Origin: an uncultured Bacteroides sp.
GTDB taxonomy: Bacteria > Bacteroidota > Bacteroidia > Bacteroidales > Bacteroidaceae
Direction of reading: 5' to 3'
Length of the DNA stretch: 44,209 nucleotides
Assembly: GCA_905203765.1 (NCBI GenBank)
Contig: CAJKXC010000017.1
Span: 1 to 44,209, forward strand
Below the pieces are notes generated by a model. The model was not told the origin of the DNA. It searched no databases and saw nothing but the letters and a program-made list of their open reading frames with translations. Positions 26,801 through 33,780 of this stretch are shown here, piece by piece. A program made the translations under genes and the position numbers. The stretch's first letter is position 1. Each line of letters starts with the position of its first letter.

Positions 26801-26987
26801 TAAAGTTGGATGATTTTTCTTTTACGCCACGGGCAGCCGCATCGGCAGATTCGTAGGCGAAATAATTAGTGTGCATCGGAGCACGATTCACGGCATTAAC
26901 CCCAGGGTCGAGCCATTCGTTGAAGGACTGCGCACTTGCACTCAAGGCAAGAGCCGCAAAGAGTCCGGTAATGAGATGATTCTTCAT
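23892..26987 (-). CDS. GH2 beta-galactosidase (LacZ-like), secreted
   Basis: This 1031-aa enzyme has a signal peptide (ALALSASAQS). The N-terminal jelly-roll sugar-binding domain covers about 60-225, followed by an immunoglobulin-like domain. The TIM barrel (about 335-630) has acid/base E460 in SLGNEAGYG and nucleophile E524 in IQCEYAHAMGNSEGG. The C-terminal small-chain/domain-5 region is typical of full-length LacZ (about 740-1025, FWRAPTDNDYGAGLQ, RGPVENYSDRN). The length equals E. coli LacZ plus a signal peptide. It should remove terminal beta-galactose in the periplasm. A hairpin and a C-tract lie in its upstream region, with a possible promoter beyond them. Confidence 0.95.
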   Translation of the reverse strand: MKNHLITGLFAALALSASAQSFNEWLDPGVNAVNRAPMHTNYFAYESADAAARGVKEKSSNFMTLNGVWKFFGVKDADARPTDFWKPGFNDQNWRTMPVPGVWELNGFGDPIYVNTSYAWRNQFQSNPPQVPTENNHVGSYRREVVIPADWKGKDVIAHFGSVTSNIYLWVNGRYVGYSEDSKLEAEFDLTPYLKPGQKNLIAFQVFRWCDGTYLEDQDFFRYSGVGRDCYLYARNKKRIEDIRVTPDLDGAYMNGSLRVTLNLKGSGNVNLELLDAAGKPVATETAHGSGTVVMNVENPYKWTAETPYLYTLRATLQGSDEVIPVKVGFRKIELKNSQLLVNGQPVLFKGADRHEMDPDYGYVISRERMLQDIQMMKKFNINAVRTCHYPDNNLWYDLCDEYGIYVVAEANIESHGMGYGEKTLAKRPDYARAHMERNQRNVQRGFNHPSIIFWSLGNEAGYGPNFEAAYDWIKAEDPSRAVQYEQAGQKGKTDIYCPMYYGYDRCIQYCEDSSKDKPLIQCEYAHAMGNSEGGFKEYWDLVRKYPKYQGGFIWDFVDQSVRWTGKNGKTIYAYGGDFNRYDGSDGNFCDNGLISPDRVPNPHMYEVGRIYQDIWTTPADLKNGEINVYNEYFFRDLSAYYLEWEVLKGGKVMRTGRVENLNVAPQQTAKIKLDLGKTCQCTEWLLNVSYKLKNREGLLPAGYAVAKEQLTLNPYQAPSMDLKNCELSNIQDIAPVVKENDYNYLIITGDAFRLEFNKHNGYLTQYQVNGQELIQEGKALTPNFWRAPTDNDYGAGLQRKYAAWKNPEMKMTSFTQRTENNQVVVEAAYEMPGVSSTLNLTYVISNSGAVKVTQKLTTDKSAKVSPMFRFGMQMPMPRSFETIEYYGRGPVENYSDRNHAADLGIYRQSVTEQFYPYIRPQENGTKTDIRWWKMLNPAGSGVEVVAAAPFSASALHYTIESLDEGWHKQNGHSPEVEEADLTNLCIDKVQTGLGCEDSWGRITRPEYQVPYADYEFTFILTPVKYNVALE

Positions 26988-27026
26988 GCTATTAAATTTA
27001 TGTAAAGTTTGTAACGGGGGGGAATG

Positions 27027-27066
27027 TAAAAATTCAACTCCTTAGAGGGGTCTAAAGAGTTGAATT
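27027..27066 (-). terminator. long hairpin with T-run before the GH2 gene
   Basis: GAGTTGAATT and AATTCAACTC form the base of a hairpin of about 19 bp with one wobble. On the minus strand it is followed by TTTTT. It lies after the stop of the GH43-GH97 gene (27144) and before GH2. A -7-like box lies between that stop and the hairpin, so it may act as an attenuator in the GH2 leader as well as, or instead of, a simple terminator. Confidence 0.75.
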
Positions 27067-27085
27067 CCGACATATCCTCCCGCTG

Positions 27086-27093
27086 CAAATATA
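27086..27093 (-). promoter_or_regulatory. -7 promoter box upstream of the GH2 gene
   Basis: The minus strand reads TATATTTG, an exact match, about 100 bases before the GH2 ATG. The hairpin at 27031-27066 lies between this box and the gene. Confidence 0.5.
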
Positions 27094-27143
27094 GGCAGGA
27101 AGATAGAGCTAAAGGGTGAAAAATAGTTCAAAAAAGACAGTTC

Positions 27144-30041
27144 TTAGTTCATTTTGACCCATACGGCGCCACCCTGCGGTTGAAGCACCAGTTGGATGCT
27201 ACCGTCGGCTTTCACCTTAATGGCTTTCTCTTGCGGTTGTTGCTGTTTATCATCGCTGTAAAATGAAACCGTTTCGCCTGCCAGCATGGGCAGTGTAAGT
27301 TTCAGTTTCAGCGTTTCCTTATTTGCATTGATGGCAGCCACGTACCACTTATCACCGTGGCGGCGGGCAAGTACCACATACTTTCCGGGATAACCGTCGA
27401 TGAAACGGGTTTCGTCCCAGGTAGTAGGTATCTGCTTCATAAAGTCGAGGCAGACCTGCGGCGCATCCGTCAGGTTACCGGGAGATAAAGCAAAGTTCTG
27501 TATCGGGTTTTGGAACAGCACCGCTGTCGCCAATTGGAATACATCGGTGGTACGGCGGATATTACCGCCATCGTTTCCACGGTTCATCCGCTTGTTCAGG
27601 AAGCAACCGCCGAACTCCATGCATCCTACCGTGTTGCGGATAAACGGGTGCAGACAAGCATTGAATGCCTCTTCATTGCAGAAGTGCTGGTTGAATATCA
27701 GATTCTCGGAAGCCAGGACAGCTTCACTGCCCACGTAATTAGGGTACATCCGTTCCCATCCACGCGGTATCGTACAGCCGTGGAAGATAACCATCAAGCC
27801 GTGGTCGTCGGCATCGCTCAGGATATCTTCATACAGTCGCATCGTCTCTTGCTTGTCTCCGCCGAAGAAATCGACTTTGATGCCTTTCACGCCCTGGATC
27901 TGGAGCCATTTCATCTCGCGCTTGCGGATAATCGGAGTGTCCATCCGGTTGACAGGACCCTGCTCGATGTCATTCCAGTAACCGCTGGAACTGTACCACA
28001 AGAATACATCTACGCCCCGGCTGTGGGCATACTTGATAAGCTGCTCCATCCGGTCGCGGCCGATATTGGTGTCCCACCAGTTGTCTATCAATACATATTC
28101 GTATCCCATAGCTGCCGCCAAGTCCACATAGTGCACCTGGTCATCGTAATTGATGCTACCATCCTGCCAGAGAATCCAGCTCCACGTGCCACGTCCCATC
28201 TTATAGTCGTGTTCCGTCTCGTACAGCGGTTTCACCACATCCCAGGGCACAGTCGTTTCTACGATCGGTTTCAGGGTTTCGCCCACCGTGATGGTGCGCC
28301 ACGGAGTAGCGCCCGGTAAAGAGAAAGCCGGAGCCACCGTCCCGTTGCCGTTATTTTCTTCCGGCATGGGGAAGGCAATCGTAAACAGTCCGTCCACCGC
28401 ATCGCTCAGATGGGAAGCGCAATAATGACTGTCTACTCCCGTCTCGCTGACGAGCACCCAACCATCCTCTCCTACCCTGAACAGACAGGGGAATGTATAT
28501 CCATGTCCAAATTGCGAACGTGCATTCAAGGGAGCATCCGCCTTATATTCTTCCTCATAACTGGGCTTTGTCCGTTTCCAGCCTATCATGGCATCGCTCT
28601 GCGGACAAAGGAAAGTGGTGGTATGAGACGGAAAGCGGAAACCGGTCTTTTCCTGACTTACGGTAACGCTTCCCCGCTCTCCCTGACGGGGAAGCAGATA
28701 GCGGAATGCCACGTCATTGTCACTGACGCGGAACATTACATCCATTATCTGCCCTTCCGCATTGGCAAAAGAGCACAACAATTCATTGGCCTGATAGTGC
28801 ACACGCGAGGTCTTGATGCGCGTCTGCTCGTAGGTGGTATCGATTTTCGCTTCTTTATATCCCATCCATTTCATGGTTCCGGCAAAGTCTCCTACATTCG
28901 TTTCCAGTCCCAGCGGAGAAGGCGCAAGCATCTGTTTTCCATTGTATGATACGGCATAAGAGGCGGCTTCCCCTTCCGGGCACGATACGGTTAATTGCAA
29001 CTTACCATCGGGGCTGCTGACGGTAATATCCTGTGTTGTCACCGGTTTCCCCCACTTATCGGTGATACGCATCAATTCATCCCGGGTGATGGGAATAATC
29101 GTACCATGACGCGGATGAAAATTCATCTTTACTTCACTGTCTATCACTTTGAAGTTCTCCAGGTCGGTAGTCTCTGTAAACTGATATTTGCCTTTCATAT
29201 ATACGTCATACATCAATATATATTTATCCTGTCCTATCAGTTTGAAGGTACCTGCACCTTCCACCGCATCTGTGGTCTGTTGCTTGTAATCAGGGCTTTC
29301 GTTCCACCGCCCGGAAGTAAGCGAACGGGTGGTGGCTACCTTGATGCCATTGCCGTGGCCTTCTGTCTTATAGAAAAGGTGAAAGATGCCGTCTTTATAA
29401 ACAATATCCCCGTCGATGCACGACTTCCCTTCTTTCGGCAGGAACAAAGGCTTCGGTTCGCCAAGCAAATCGGTGAAGTCGTCGTTCGCATAGGCATAAT
29501 AGATTACATCCGGTCCGTCGCCGTACTTCATGCTCCAATATACCATGTACTTTCCGGCTTCGGGGTCATAAACCGTCTGCGGAGCCCATACACGTTTCAA
29601 CTGTTCCTGGCCCGTATAGCGTTTCTGTATATTGATGATCGAGTGCGACCAGTTCACCAGGTCGGTAGATTTCAGCAATACCATTGCCCGGTTGGAATCC
29701 CATCCGTTACCGGAAACCATATCCGTCACCACCATATAGAATGTCTTTCCATCTTCGCAACGCAGGATGTGAGGATCGCGCACGCCGCCCGTAGAACTGA
29801 TAACTTTCGAGTCGATCACCGGCTTGCCGCCATTCAGCGTCCAATAGCTGTAACCATCCATGCTGACGGCATAGCACACTGCCTCTTCACTGATATGGTT
29901 ACCGGTGAAATAAGTAAACAAATAAGCAATGCAATCCTTCTCATAGAAGGATTTCTGTTGAGAAAATCCCGGAAGGGAGAATAGGAAGATTGATACAATC
30001 AACAGATTTACCCGTAACATGAGTGTTTTTCTATGGTTCAT
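27144..30041 (-). CDS. bifunctional GH43-GH97 fusion enzyme
   Basis: This 965-aa protein has a signal peptide (LLIVSIFLFSLPGFSQQ). Residues about 35-325 form a GH43 propeller, with base D89 (GGVRDPHIL), modulator D210 (SCIDGDIVY) and acid E261 (AVEGAGTF), all present. Residues about 338-965 are a full GH97 enzyme: an N-terminal beta-sandwich (ITVSSPDGKLQLTVSC), a TIM barrel (about 615-880) and a C-terminal sandwich. D724 in IKVDFFGGD sits where retaining GH97 alpha-galactosidases carry their nucleophile; inverting SusB-type alpha-glucosidases differ there. The prediction is removal of an arabinose- or xylose-like or beta-galactose side chain (GH43) and alpha-galactose (GH97) from one substrate. 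The next ATG, at 30020, is also a possible start. No -7 box was seen upstream. Confidence 0.9.
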   Translation of the reverse strand: MNHRKTLMLRVNLLIVSIFLFSLPGFSQQKSFYEKDCIAYLFTYFTGNHISEEAVCYAVSMDGYSYWTLNGGKPVIDSKVISSTGGVRDPHILRCEDGKTFYMVVTDMVSGNGWDSNRAMVLLKSTDLVNWSHSIINIQKRYTGQEQLKRVWAPQTVYDPEAGKYMVYWSMKYGDGPDVIYYAYANDDFTDLLGEPKPLFLPKEGKSCIDGDIVYKDGIFHLFYKTEGHGNGIKVATTRSLTSGRWNESPDYKQQTTDAVEGAGTFKLIGQDKYILMYDVYMKGKYQFTETTDLENFKVIDSEVKMNFHPRHGTIIPITRDELMRITDKWGKPVTTQDITVSSPDGKLQLTVSCPEGEAASYAVSYNGKQMLAPSPLGLETNVGDFAGTMKWMGYKEAKIDTTYEQTRIKTSRVHYQANELLCSFANAEGQIMDVMFRVSDNDVAFRYLLPRQGERGSVTVSQEKTGFRFPSHTTTFLCPQSDAMIGWKRTKPSYEEEYKADAPLNARSQFGHGYTFPCLFRVGEDGWVLVSETGVDSHYCASHLSDAVDGLFTIAFPMPEENNGNGTVAPAFSLPGATPWRTITVGETLKPIVETTVPWDVVKPLYETEHDYKMGRGTWSWILWQDGSINYDDQVHYVDLAAAMGYEYVLIDNWWDTNIGRDRMEQLIKYAHSRGVDVFLWYSSSGYWNDIEQGPVNRMDTPIIRKREMKWLQIQGVKGIKVDFFGGDKQETMRLYEDILSDADDHGLMVIFHGCTIPRGWERMYPNYVGSEAVLASENLIFNQHFCNEEAFNACLHPFIRNTVGCMEFGGCFLNKRMNRGNDGGNIRRTTDVFQLATAVLFQNPIQNFALSPGNLTDAPQVCLDFMKQIPTTWDETRFIDGYPGKYVVLARRHGDKWYVAAINANKETLKLKLTLPMLAGETVSFYSDDKQQQPQEKAIKVKADGSIQLVLQPQGGAVWVKMN

Positions 30042-30105
30042 AATAGTTTTATATTGAATTATTTAGCGAGTGTAAAAATAACACTTTTCCATATACGACA
30101 TATAA

Positions 30106-30137
30106 TAAGTGTATATGTTACACAACATATACACTTA
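30106..30137 (-). terminator. 14-bp inverted repeat between GH16 and GH43-GH97 genes
   Basis: TAAGTGTATATGTT pairs with AACATATACACTTA around a 4-nt loop. The T-run is weak, so it may be a terminator, a partial terminator or an operator. Confidence 0.6.
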
Positions 30138-30162
30138 CTTATTTCGTCAGACTAACCGTTAT

Positions 30163-31029
30163 TCAAAAATGCTCCTTTTGATATACGCGTACATAGTCCA
30201 CTTCATACCTCATCGGCAGTGCGTTGTCGTCAATCTCTCCGCCGTTGAGGCCTCCGATAGCAAGATTCAGCAGGATGTACTGCGGCTTGTGGAAAGGATT
30301 TATTCCCTCGCCTGCACTGCTGCCGTTCACGGTTTTGCTTAGCGGAATGTCATTCAGTAATTCGTCATCGAGATAAATCTTGATGGCTGTCTCGTCCCAA
30401 TCCATGCGCCAGATATGGAACTTATCCGCCCAATGAGGATCGCGGTCGGTGAAATGGGTGAACGGAACCGTCTTGCTGTTCCATACGGCACCATGTCCTT
30501 TTTCACCTCCCCAGCAAGCATTGGCAAGGATATGCGGCACACCTTTTATGCGATAGTACTCCATCACGTCAATTTCTCCGCACGAGGGCCACGGCAAGTC
30601 ACGCCCCAGCAACCAGATGGCAGGCCAGGCACCCCCAGCAGTAGGAATCTTGGCACGTACTTCGAGGCGCCCGTATAGGAATTCAAACTTTCCGGCAGTG
30701 GTGACCGATGAGGAAGTGTATTCCACAAATTCGCGTTTCTTACGCCAATCGCGGCTTCCGGCTTCGTACAAAGGATTCTCCCGATGCTCCTTGCGAGCTT
30801 CTATAATCAGCTTGCCACCTTTGCAGAATGCGTTATCCGGCTGATACCACTGGGCTTCCTCGTTGCGGGCATACCCGTTCTCGTAGTTCCAGGTAGCCTC
30901 ATTAAGGCGACCTTTCTTATTGAATTCTTCACTCCATACCAACTTCCATTCCTGGGCGGAAACAGAAGCTAAAGCACACCACGCCAAAAGCGCGAACATC
31001 ATTTTCCTTTTACTGTGTTTTCGTAGCAT
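30163..31029 (-). CDS. GH16 endo-acting glycanase
   Basis: This 288-aa secreted enzyme has a signal peptide ending near ASVSAQ (residue 26). The catalytic motif GEIDVMEYY supplies nucleophile E152, D154 and acid/base E157. FEFLYGRLEVRAKIP and WPAIWLLG are typical of the laminarinase-like GH16 group; DYVRVYQK is the usual C-terminus. Members of this group cut beta-1,3/1,4-glucan, beta-1,3-galactan or poly-LacNAc/O-glycans, and I cannot separate these by eye; the segment ILANACWG is worth comparing with O-glycan-active members. With the galactosidases nearby, an endo-galactanase or O-glycanase is likelier than a glucanase. A -7 box lies 42 bases upstream. Confidence 0.9.
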   Translation of the reverse strand: MLRKHSKRKMMFALLAWCALASVSAQEWKLVWSEEFNKKGRLNEATWNYENGYARNEEAQWYQPDNAFCKGGKLIIEARKEHRENPLYEAGSRDWRKKREFVEYTSSSVTTAGKFEFLYGRLEVRAKIPTAGGAWPAIWLLGRDLPWPSCGEIDVMEYYRIKGVPHILANACWGGEKGHGAVWNSKTVPFTHFTDRDPHWADKFHIWRMDWDETAIKIYLDDELLNDIPLSKTVNGSSAGEGINPFHKPQYILLNLAIGGLNGGEIDDNALPMRYEVDYVRVYQKEHF

Positions 31030-31070
31030 ACAAAGTTCTATTTAAAGATACAACATATTAATTACTGTGG

Positions 31071-31078
31071 CAAATTTA
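31071..31078 (-). promoter_or_regulatory. -7 promoter box of the GH16 gene
   Basis: The minus strand reads TAAATTTG, an exact match, 42 bases from the GH16 ATG. Confidence 0.5.
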
Positions 31079-31159
31079 TCCTTTTAGTAGCACTTCACGG
31101 ACTGCTCATCGTTCAATAAGGGCGAAATATCAGTCATTATGCCGTGCAGCCAGGCAGAG

Positions 31160-31391
31160 GGGGTGAAGGCAAATTCCTATTCGACGGAAAGAGAAATGGG
31201 TTACGCCGAAAGAGAAAGTTTCTTCGCCCGCCAGCAATACTTAGAATAAAGGCTTTATTCGTAGGAATAAAAGCTTTATTCTTAAGAATATAATCTTTAT
31301 TTATAAGAATAAAGCCTTTATTCTAAGTTTGCATAGCATTCAAAGGGAGTTTTCTCCGCAAGGATGACAAGTTTCATTCGAAGGAAAAAAA
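31160..31391. repeat. patchwork array of 21-22 bp units between GH16 and hemW
   Basis: Most of the 426-base gap between GH16 and hemW shows a 21-22 bp period. The clearest part is four units at 31244, 31265, 31286 and 31307, exactly 21 apart: near-palindromes of 17 bp (GAATAAAGGCTTTATTC and variants) plus 4-base spacers. Before them GAAAGAGAAA occurs at 31187 and 31208, again 21 apart. After them AGTTTTCTCCG at 31348 and AGTTTCATTCG at 31370 are 22 apart, each followed by AAGGA. The outer units also form a perfect 22-bp inverted repeat (31239-31260 with 31307-31328). There is no coding potential. The function is unknown. Confidence 0.75.
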
Positions 31392-31425
31392 CATTCACAA
31401 ACCATGCTTTCTCCCGCCAAAAGCT

Positions 31426-31433
31426 TACTTTTG
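31426..31433 (+). promoter_or_regulatory. -7 promoter box of hemW
   Basis: TACTTTTG matches TAnnTTTG, 23 bases before the hemW ATG and just downstream of the repeat array. Confidence 0.6.
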
Positions 31434-31455
31434 CAGCGAATAACTCTCAAACTCT

Positions 31456-32586
31456 ATGGCAGGCATCTATATACACATCCCTTTTTGCAAGACGCGTTGC
31501 ATCTATTGCGACTTCTACTCTACCACCCGCAGCGAGCTGAAGCAGCGATATATAGCCGCTTTGTGCCGGGAACTGGAGATGCGCAGGGAATATCTGAAAG
31601 GGGAACCGGTAGAAACCATCTACCTGGGGGGCGGCACTCCCTCGCAACTGGCAGAGGAAGATTTCAGGCAAGTGTTTGAAACGATTGAAAAGGTTTACGG
31701 ACTGGAGAACGCCCGGGAAATTACCCTCGAAGCCAATCCCGACGACCTGACGGACGAATATGCCGCCATGTTGCGCACCCTCCCCTTCAACCGCCTCAGC
31801 ATGGGGATACAGACCCTTGACGATGCTACCTTGCGGCTATTGAACCGACGCCACAGCGCCAGCCAGGCGATAGAAGCCGTAGAGCGTTGCCGGCAGGCAG
31901 GTTTCCGCAATATCAGTATCGACCTTATCTACGGTCTGCCGGGCGAAACGGACGAACGCTGGAAACGCGACCTGCAACAAGCCATCGACCTGCGCGTAGA
32001 ACATATCTCCGCCTATCACTTGACTTACGAAGAGGGCACGCGCATCTACGAAATGCTGCAAGCCCACCGCATCCATGAGGTAGATGAAGAAAGCAGCGTG
32101 CGCTTCTTCTCCACCCTGATAGATACGTTAGGCAACGCCGGATATGAGCATTACGAAATATCCAACTTCTGCAAGCCCGGCATGTACTCACGCCACAACA
32201 CATCTTACTGGAAAGGCATCCCTTACCTGGGCTGCGGACCTTCGGCACACTCATTCGACACCGGGAGCCGCGAATGGAACATTTCGTCGCTGGAGAAGTA
32301 CATAAGTGCCATAGAAGCAGGCGGGCGGGCATTCGAAACGGAACATTTAGACCTGGTAACCTGCTACAACGAATACATCATGACCAGCCTGCGTACCAAG
32401 TGGGGAATATCGGCAGAAGAAGCAGAACAGAAGTTCGGCACGAAGCTATGGATTTATTGCAGGGACATGGCAGCCCCGCATCTGAAAAGCGGGAAACTGG
32501 AAGTGCACGACGGACACCTCCGCCTGACGCGCGAAGGTATTTTCGTTTCGGACGGCATCATCAGTGACTTGATGTTTATTGAATAA
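31456..32586 (+). CDS. hemW: HemW, radical SAM heme chaperone
   Basis: This 376-aa cytoplasmic protein carries the radical SAM cluster motif C11-x3-C15-x2-C18 (CKTRCIYC) near the N-terminus, as in HemN/HemW. YLGGGTPS, ITLEANPDDL, RLSMGIQTL and YGLPGET are family motifs. It is shorter than true coproporphyrinogen III dehydrogenase HemN (about 450 aa) and begins directly at the IHIPFC strand, which fits HemW, a protein that binds heme and delivers it rather than oxidising coproporphyrinogen. It is followed after 11 bases by the sigma-factor gene, so the signalling cassette may be partly read from the hemW promoter. Confidence 0.93.
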   Translation: MAGIYIHIPFCKTRCIYCDFYSTTRSELKQRYIAALCRELEMRREYLKGEPVETIYLGGGTPSQLAEEDFRQVFETIEKVYGLENAREITLEANPDDLTDEYAAMLRTLPFNRLSMGIQTLDDATLRLLNRRHSASQAIEAVERCRQAGFRNISIDLIYGLPGETDERWKRDLQQAIDLRVEHISAYHLTYEEGTRIYEMLQAHRIHEVDEESSVRFFSTLIDTLGNAGYEHYEISNFCKPGMYSRHNTSYWKGIPYLGCGPSAHSFDTGSREWNISSLEKYISAIEAGGRAFETEHLDLVTCYNEYIMTSLRTKWGISAEEAEQKFGTKLWIYCRDMAAPHLKSGKLEVHDGHLRLTREGIFVSDGIISDLMFIE

Positions 32587-32597
32587 CAAACAGGGAT

Positions 32598-33140
32598 ATG
32601 ACCGAACAAGAAGTCAGGCGCTACCTGCGCCAAATGAAGGAAGAAAACTCGGAACAAGCGTTCCATGGTTTCTACGATTTGTGCTACGACCGTCTGTTCC
32701 GCATCGCCTACTACTTTGTGAAGCGTGAGGAATGGGCACAGGAGATCGTGCTCGATGTCTTCATGCGACTTTGGGAACAACGCGCCAAACTGCCGGAGAT
32801 AAAGAATATAGAAGATTATTGTTTCATCCTCACCAAGAACGCCTCCCTCAATTATCTGGAGAAAGAGAGCCGGCATACCGCCTTCTCCACCGAACAACTT
32901 CCCGAACCTTCCGACCAGGCGGATTCTCCCGAGGAAACACTCATCAGCGAGGAACTCTTTGCCCGCTACGTCAAAGCCCTGGACCGCCTGCCCGAACGTT
33001 GCCGCGAGGTCTTCATCCGCATACGCGAAGAGAAGCAGAGCTATGCCCAAGTGGCAGAGGAACTGGACATCAGCGTAAAAACAGTGGATGCACAGTTACA
33101 GAAGGCGGTGACAAGGTTGAAGGAAAGCCTCCTGGAATAA
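32598..33140 (+). CDS. ECF-type sigma factor
   Basis: This 180-aa protein has a sigma region 2 (about 20-90: FHGFYDLCYDRLFRIAYYFV, EIVLDVFMRLWEQRAKL) and a region 4 helix-turn-helix (about 125-178: LPERCREVFIRIREEKQSY, VAEELDISVKTVDAQLQKA). There is no region 1 or 3, as in the ECF sigma factors of Bacteroidetes that pair with FecR-type anti-sigmas and TonB receptors. It directs RNA polymerase to the promoter of its own cassette or of distant genes. The gene lies 11 bases after hemW. A 119-base gap with a repeat separates it from the anti-sigma gene. Confidence 0.93.
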   Translation: MTEQEVRRYLRQMKEENSEQAFHGFYDLCYDRLFRIAYYFVKREEWAQEIVLDVFMRLWEQRAKLPEIKNIEDYCFILTKNASLNYLEKESRHTAFSTEQLPEPSDQADSPEETLISEELFARYVKALDRLPERCREVFIRIREEKQSYAQVAEELDISVKTVDAQLQKAVTRLKESLLE

Positions 33141-33150
33141 AGTTCAGGAA

Positions 33151-33183
33151 TCACCACAGAGGACACAGAGTCTCACAGAGTTT
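33151..33183. repeat. 33-bp CACAGAG-rich repeat, copy 2
   Basis: Identical to 16451-16483 and in the same orientation. It lies in the gap between the sigma and anti-sigma genes, beginning 10 bases after the sigma stop codon. Confidence 0.9.
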
Positions 33184-33259
33184 CTCTTTAACTTCTTTTA
33201 GCAAACATCGCATAGGGAGTTTCTCGAAAGCACTTGTCTTTACTTACAAAGAATAAAGA

Positions 33260-33778
33260 ATGAAGGTAAACAACGAGAATATTGACAAGGTACTGAACAA
33301 GCTGATAGCTTCCACCCGCTCGCCCAGGGGACGCTTCGCGGCAGGCAACAGCTGGAAACAGCTGGAACAACGGCTGTTTGCCAAACGCAGAAAGCGTATG
33401 TTCTGGCTGCGAGTGGCAAGCAGTGCGGCAGTGGTATTGCTGTGTGTGGCCAGTTGGGCAGCCTACTATTATGTACTGCGTCCCGAGCCTGTACTTCCCC
33501 AGTCTGCTCCGGTAGAGACACAATCCCCGAAGCCCGTCGGTCTGCCGGATACGCTCTACTTCAGCCAGCAGCCGTTGGAAGACATCACCCGCCAACTGTC
33601 CGAAGTATTCCATACGCCTATCCGTATCGAGGGCGACAGCCTGAAGAACTACCGTATGACGGGTACTTTCAGTTCGGACGAAGGACTGGCAACGATTCTC
33701 GACCTGCTGAAAGGCGCAGGCAACTTTACCTATACTCAGACAAACGACACTATTACCCTTACTAGCAAACTTAATTAA
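33260..33778 (+). CDS. short anti-sigma factor with STN-like C-terminus, no FecR domain
   Basis: This 172-aa protein has a cytoplasmic N-terminus (1-45, basic at AKRRKRMF) that would bind the sigma factor and one TM (about 48-72). The periplasmic part ends in a domain of about 75 residues (LYFSQQPLEDITRQLSEVF to TYTQTNDTITLTSKLN) like the DUF4974/STN-type C-terminus of Bacteroides FecR proteins. The FecR domain of about 100 residues that normally precedes it is missing, so the protein is about half the usual length of 320 aa. Both ends are intact in frame, so this looks like a compact natural form and not a frameshift. Its stop is 2 bases before the receptor ATG. Confidence 0.85.
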   Translation: MKVNNENIDKVLNKLIASTRSPRGRFAAGNSWKQLEQRLFAKRRKRMFWLRVASSAAVVLLCVASWAAYYYVLRPEPVLPQSAPVETQSPKPVGLPDTLYFSQQPLEDITRQLSEVFHTPIRIEGDSLKNYRMTGTFSSDEGLATILDLLKGAGNFTYTQTNDTITLTSKLN

Positions 33779-33780
33779 AC

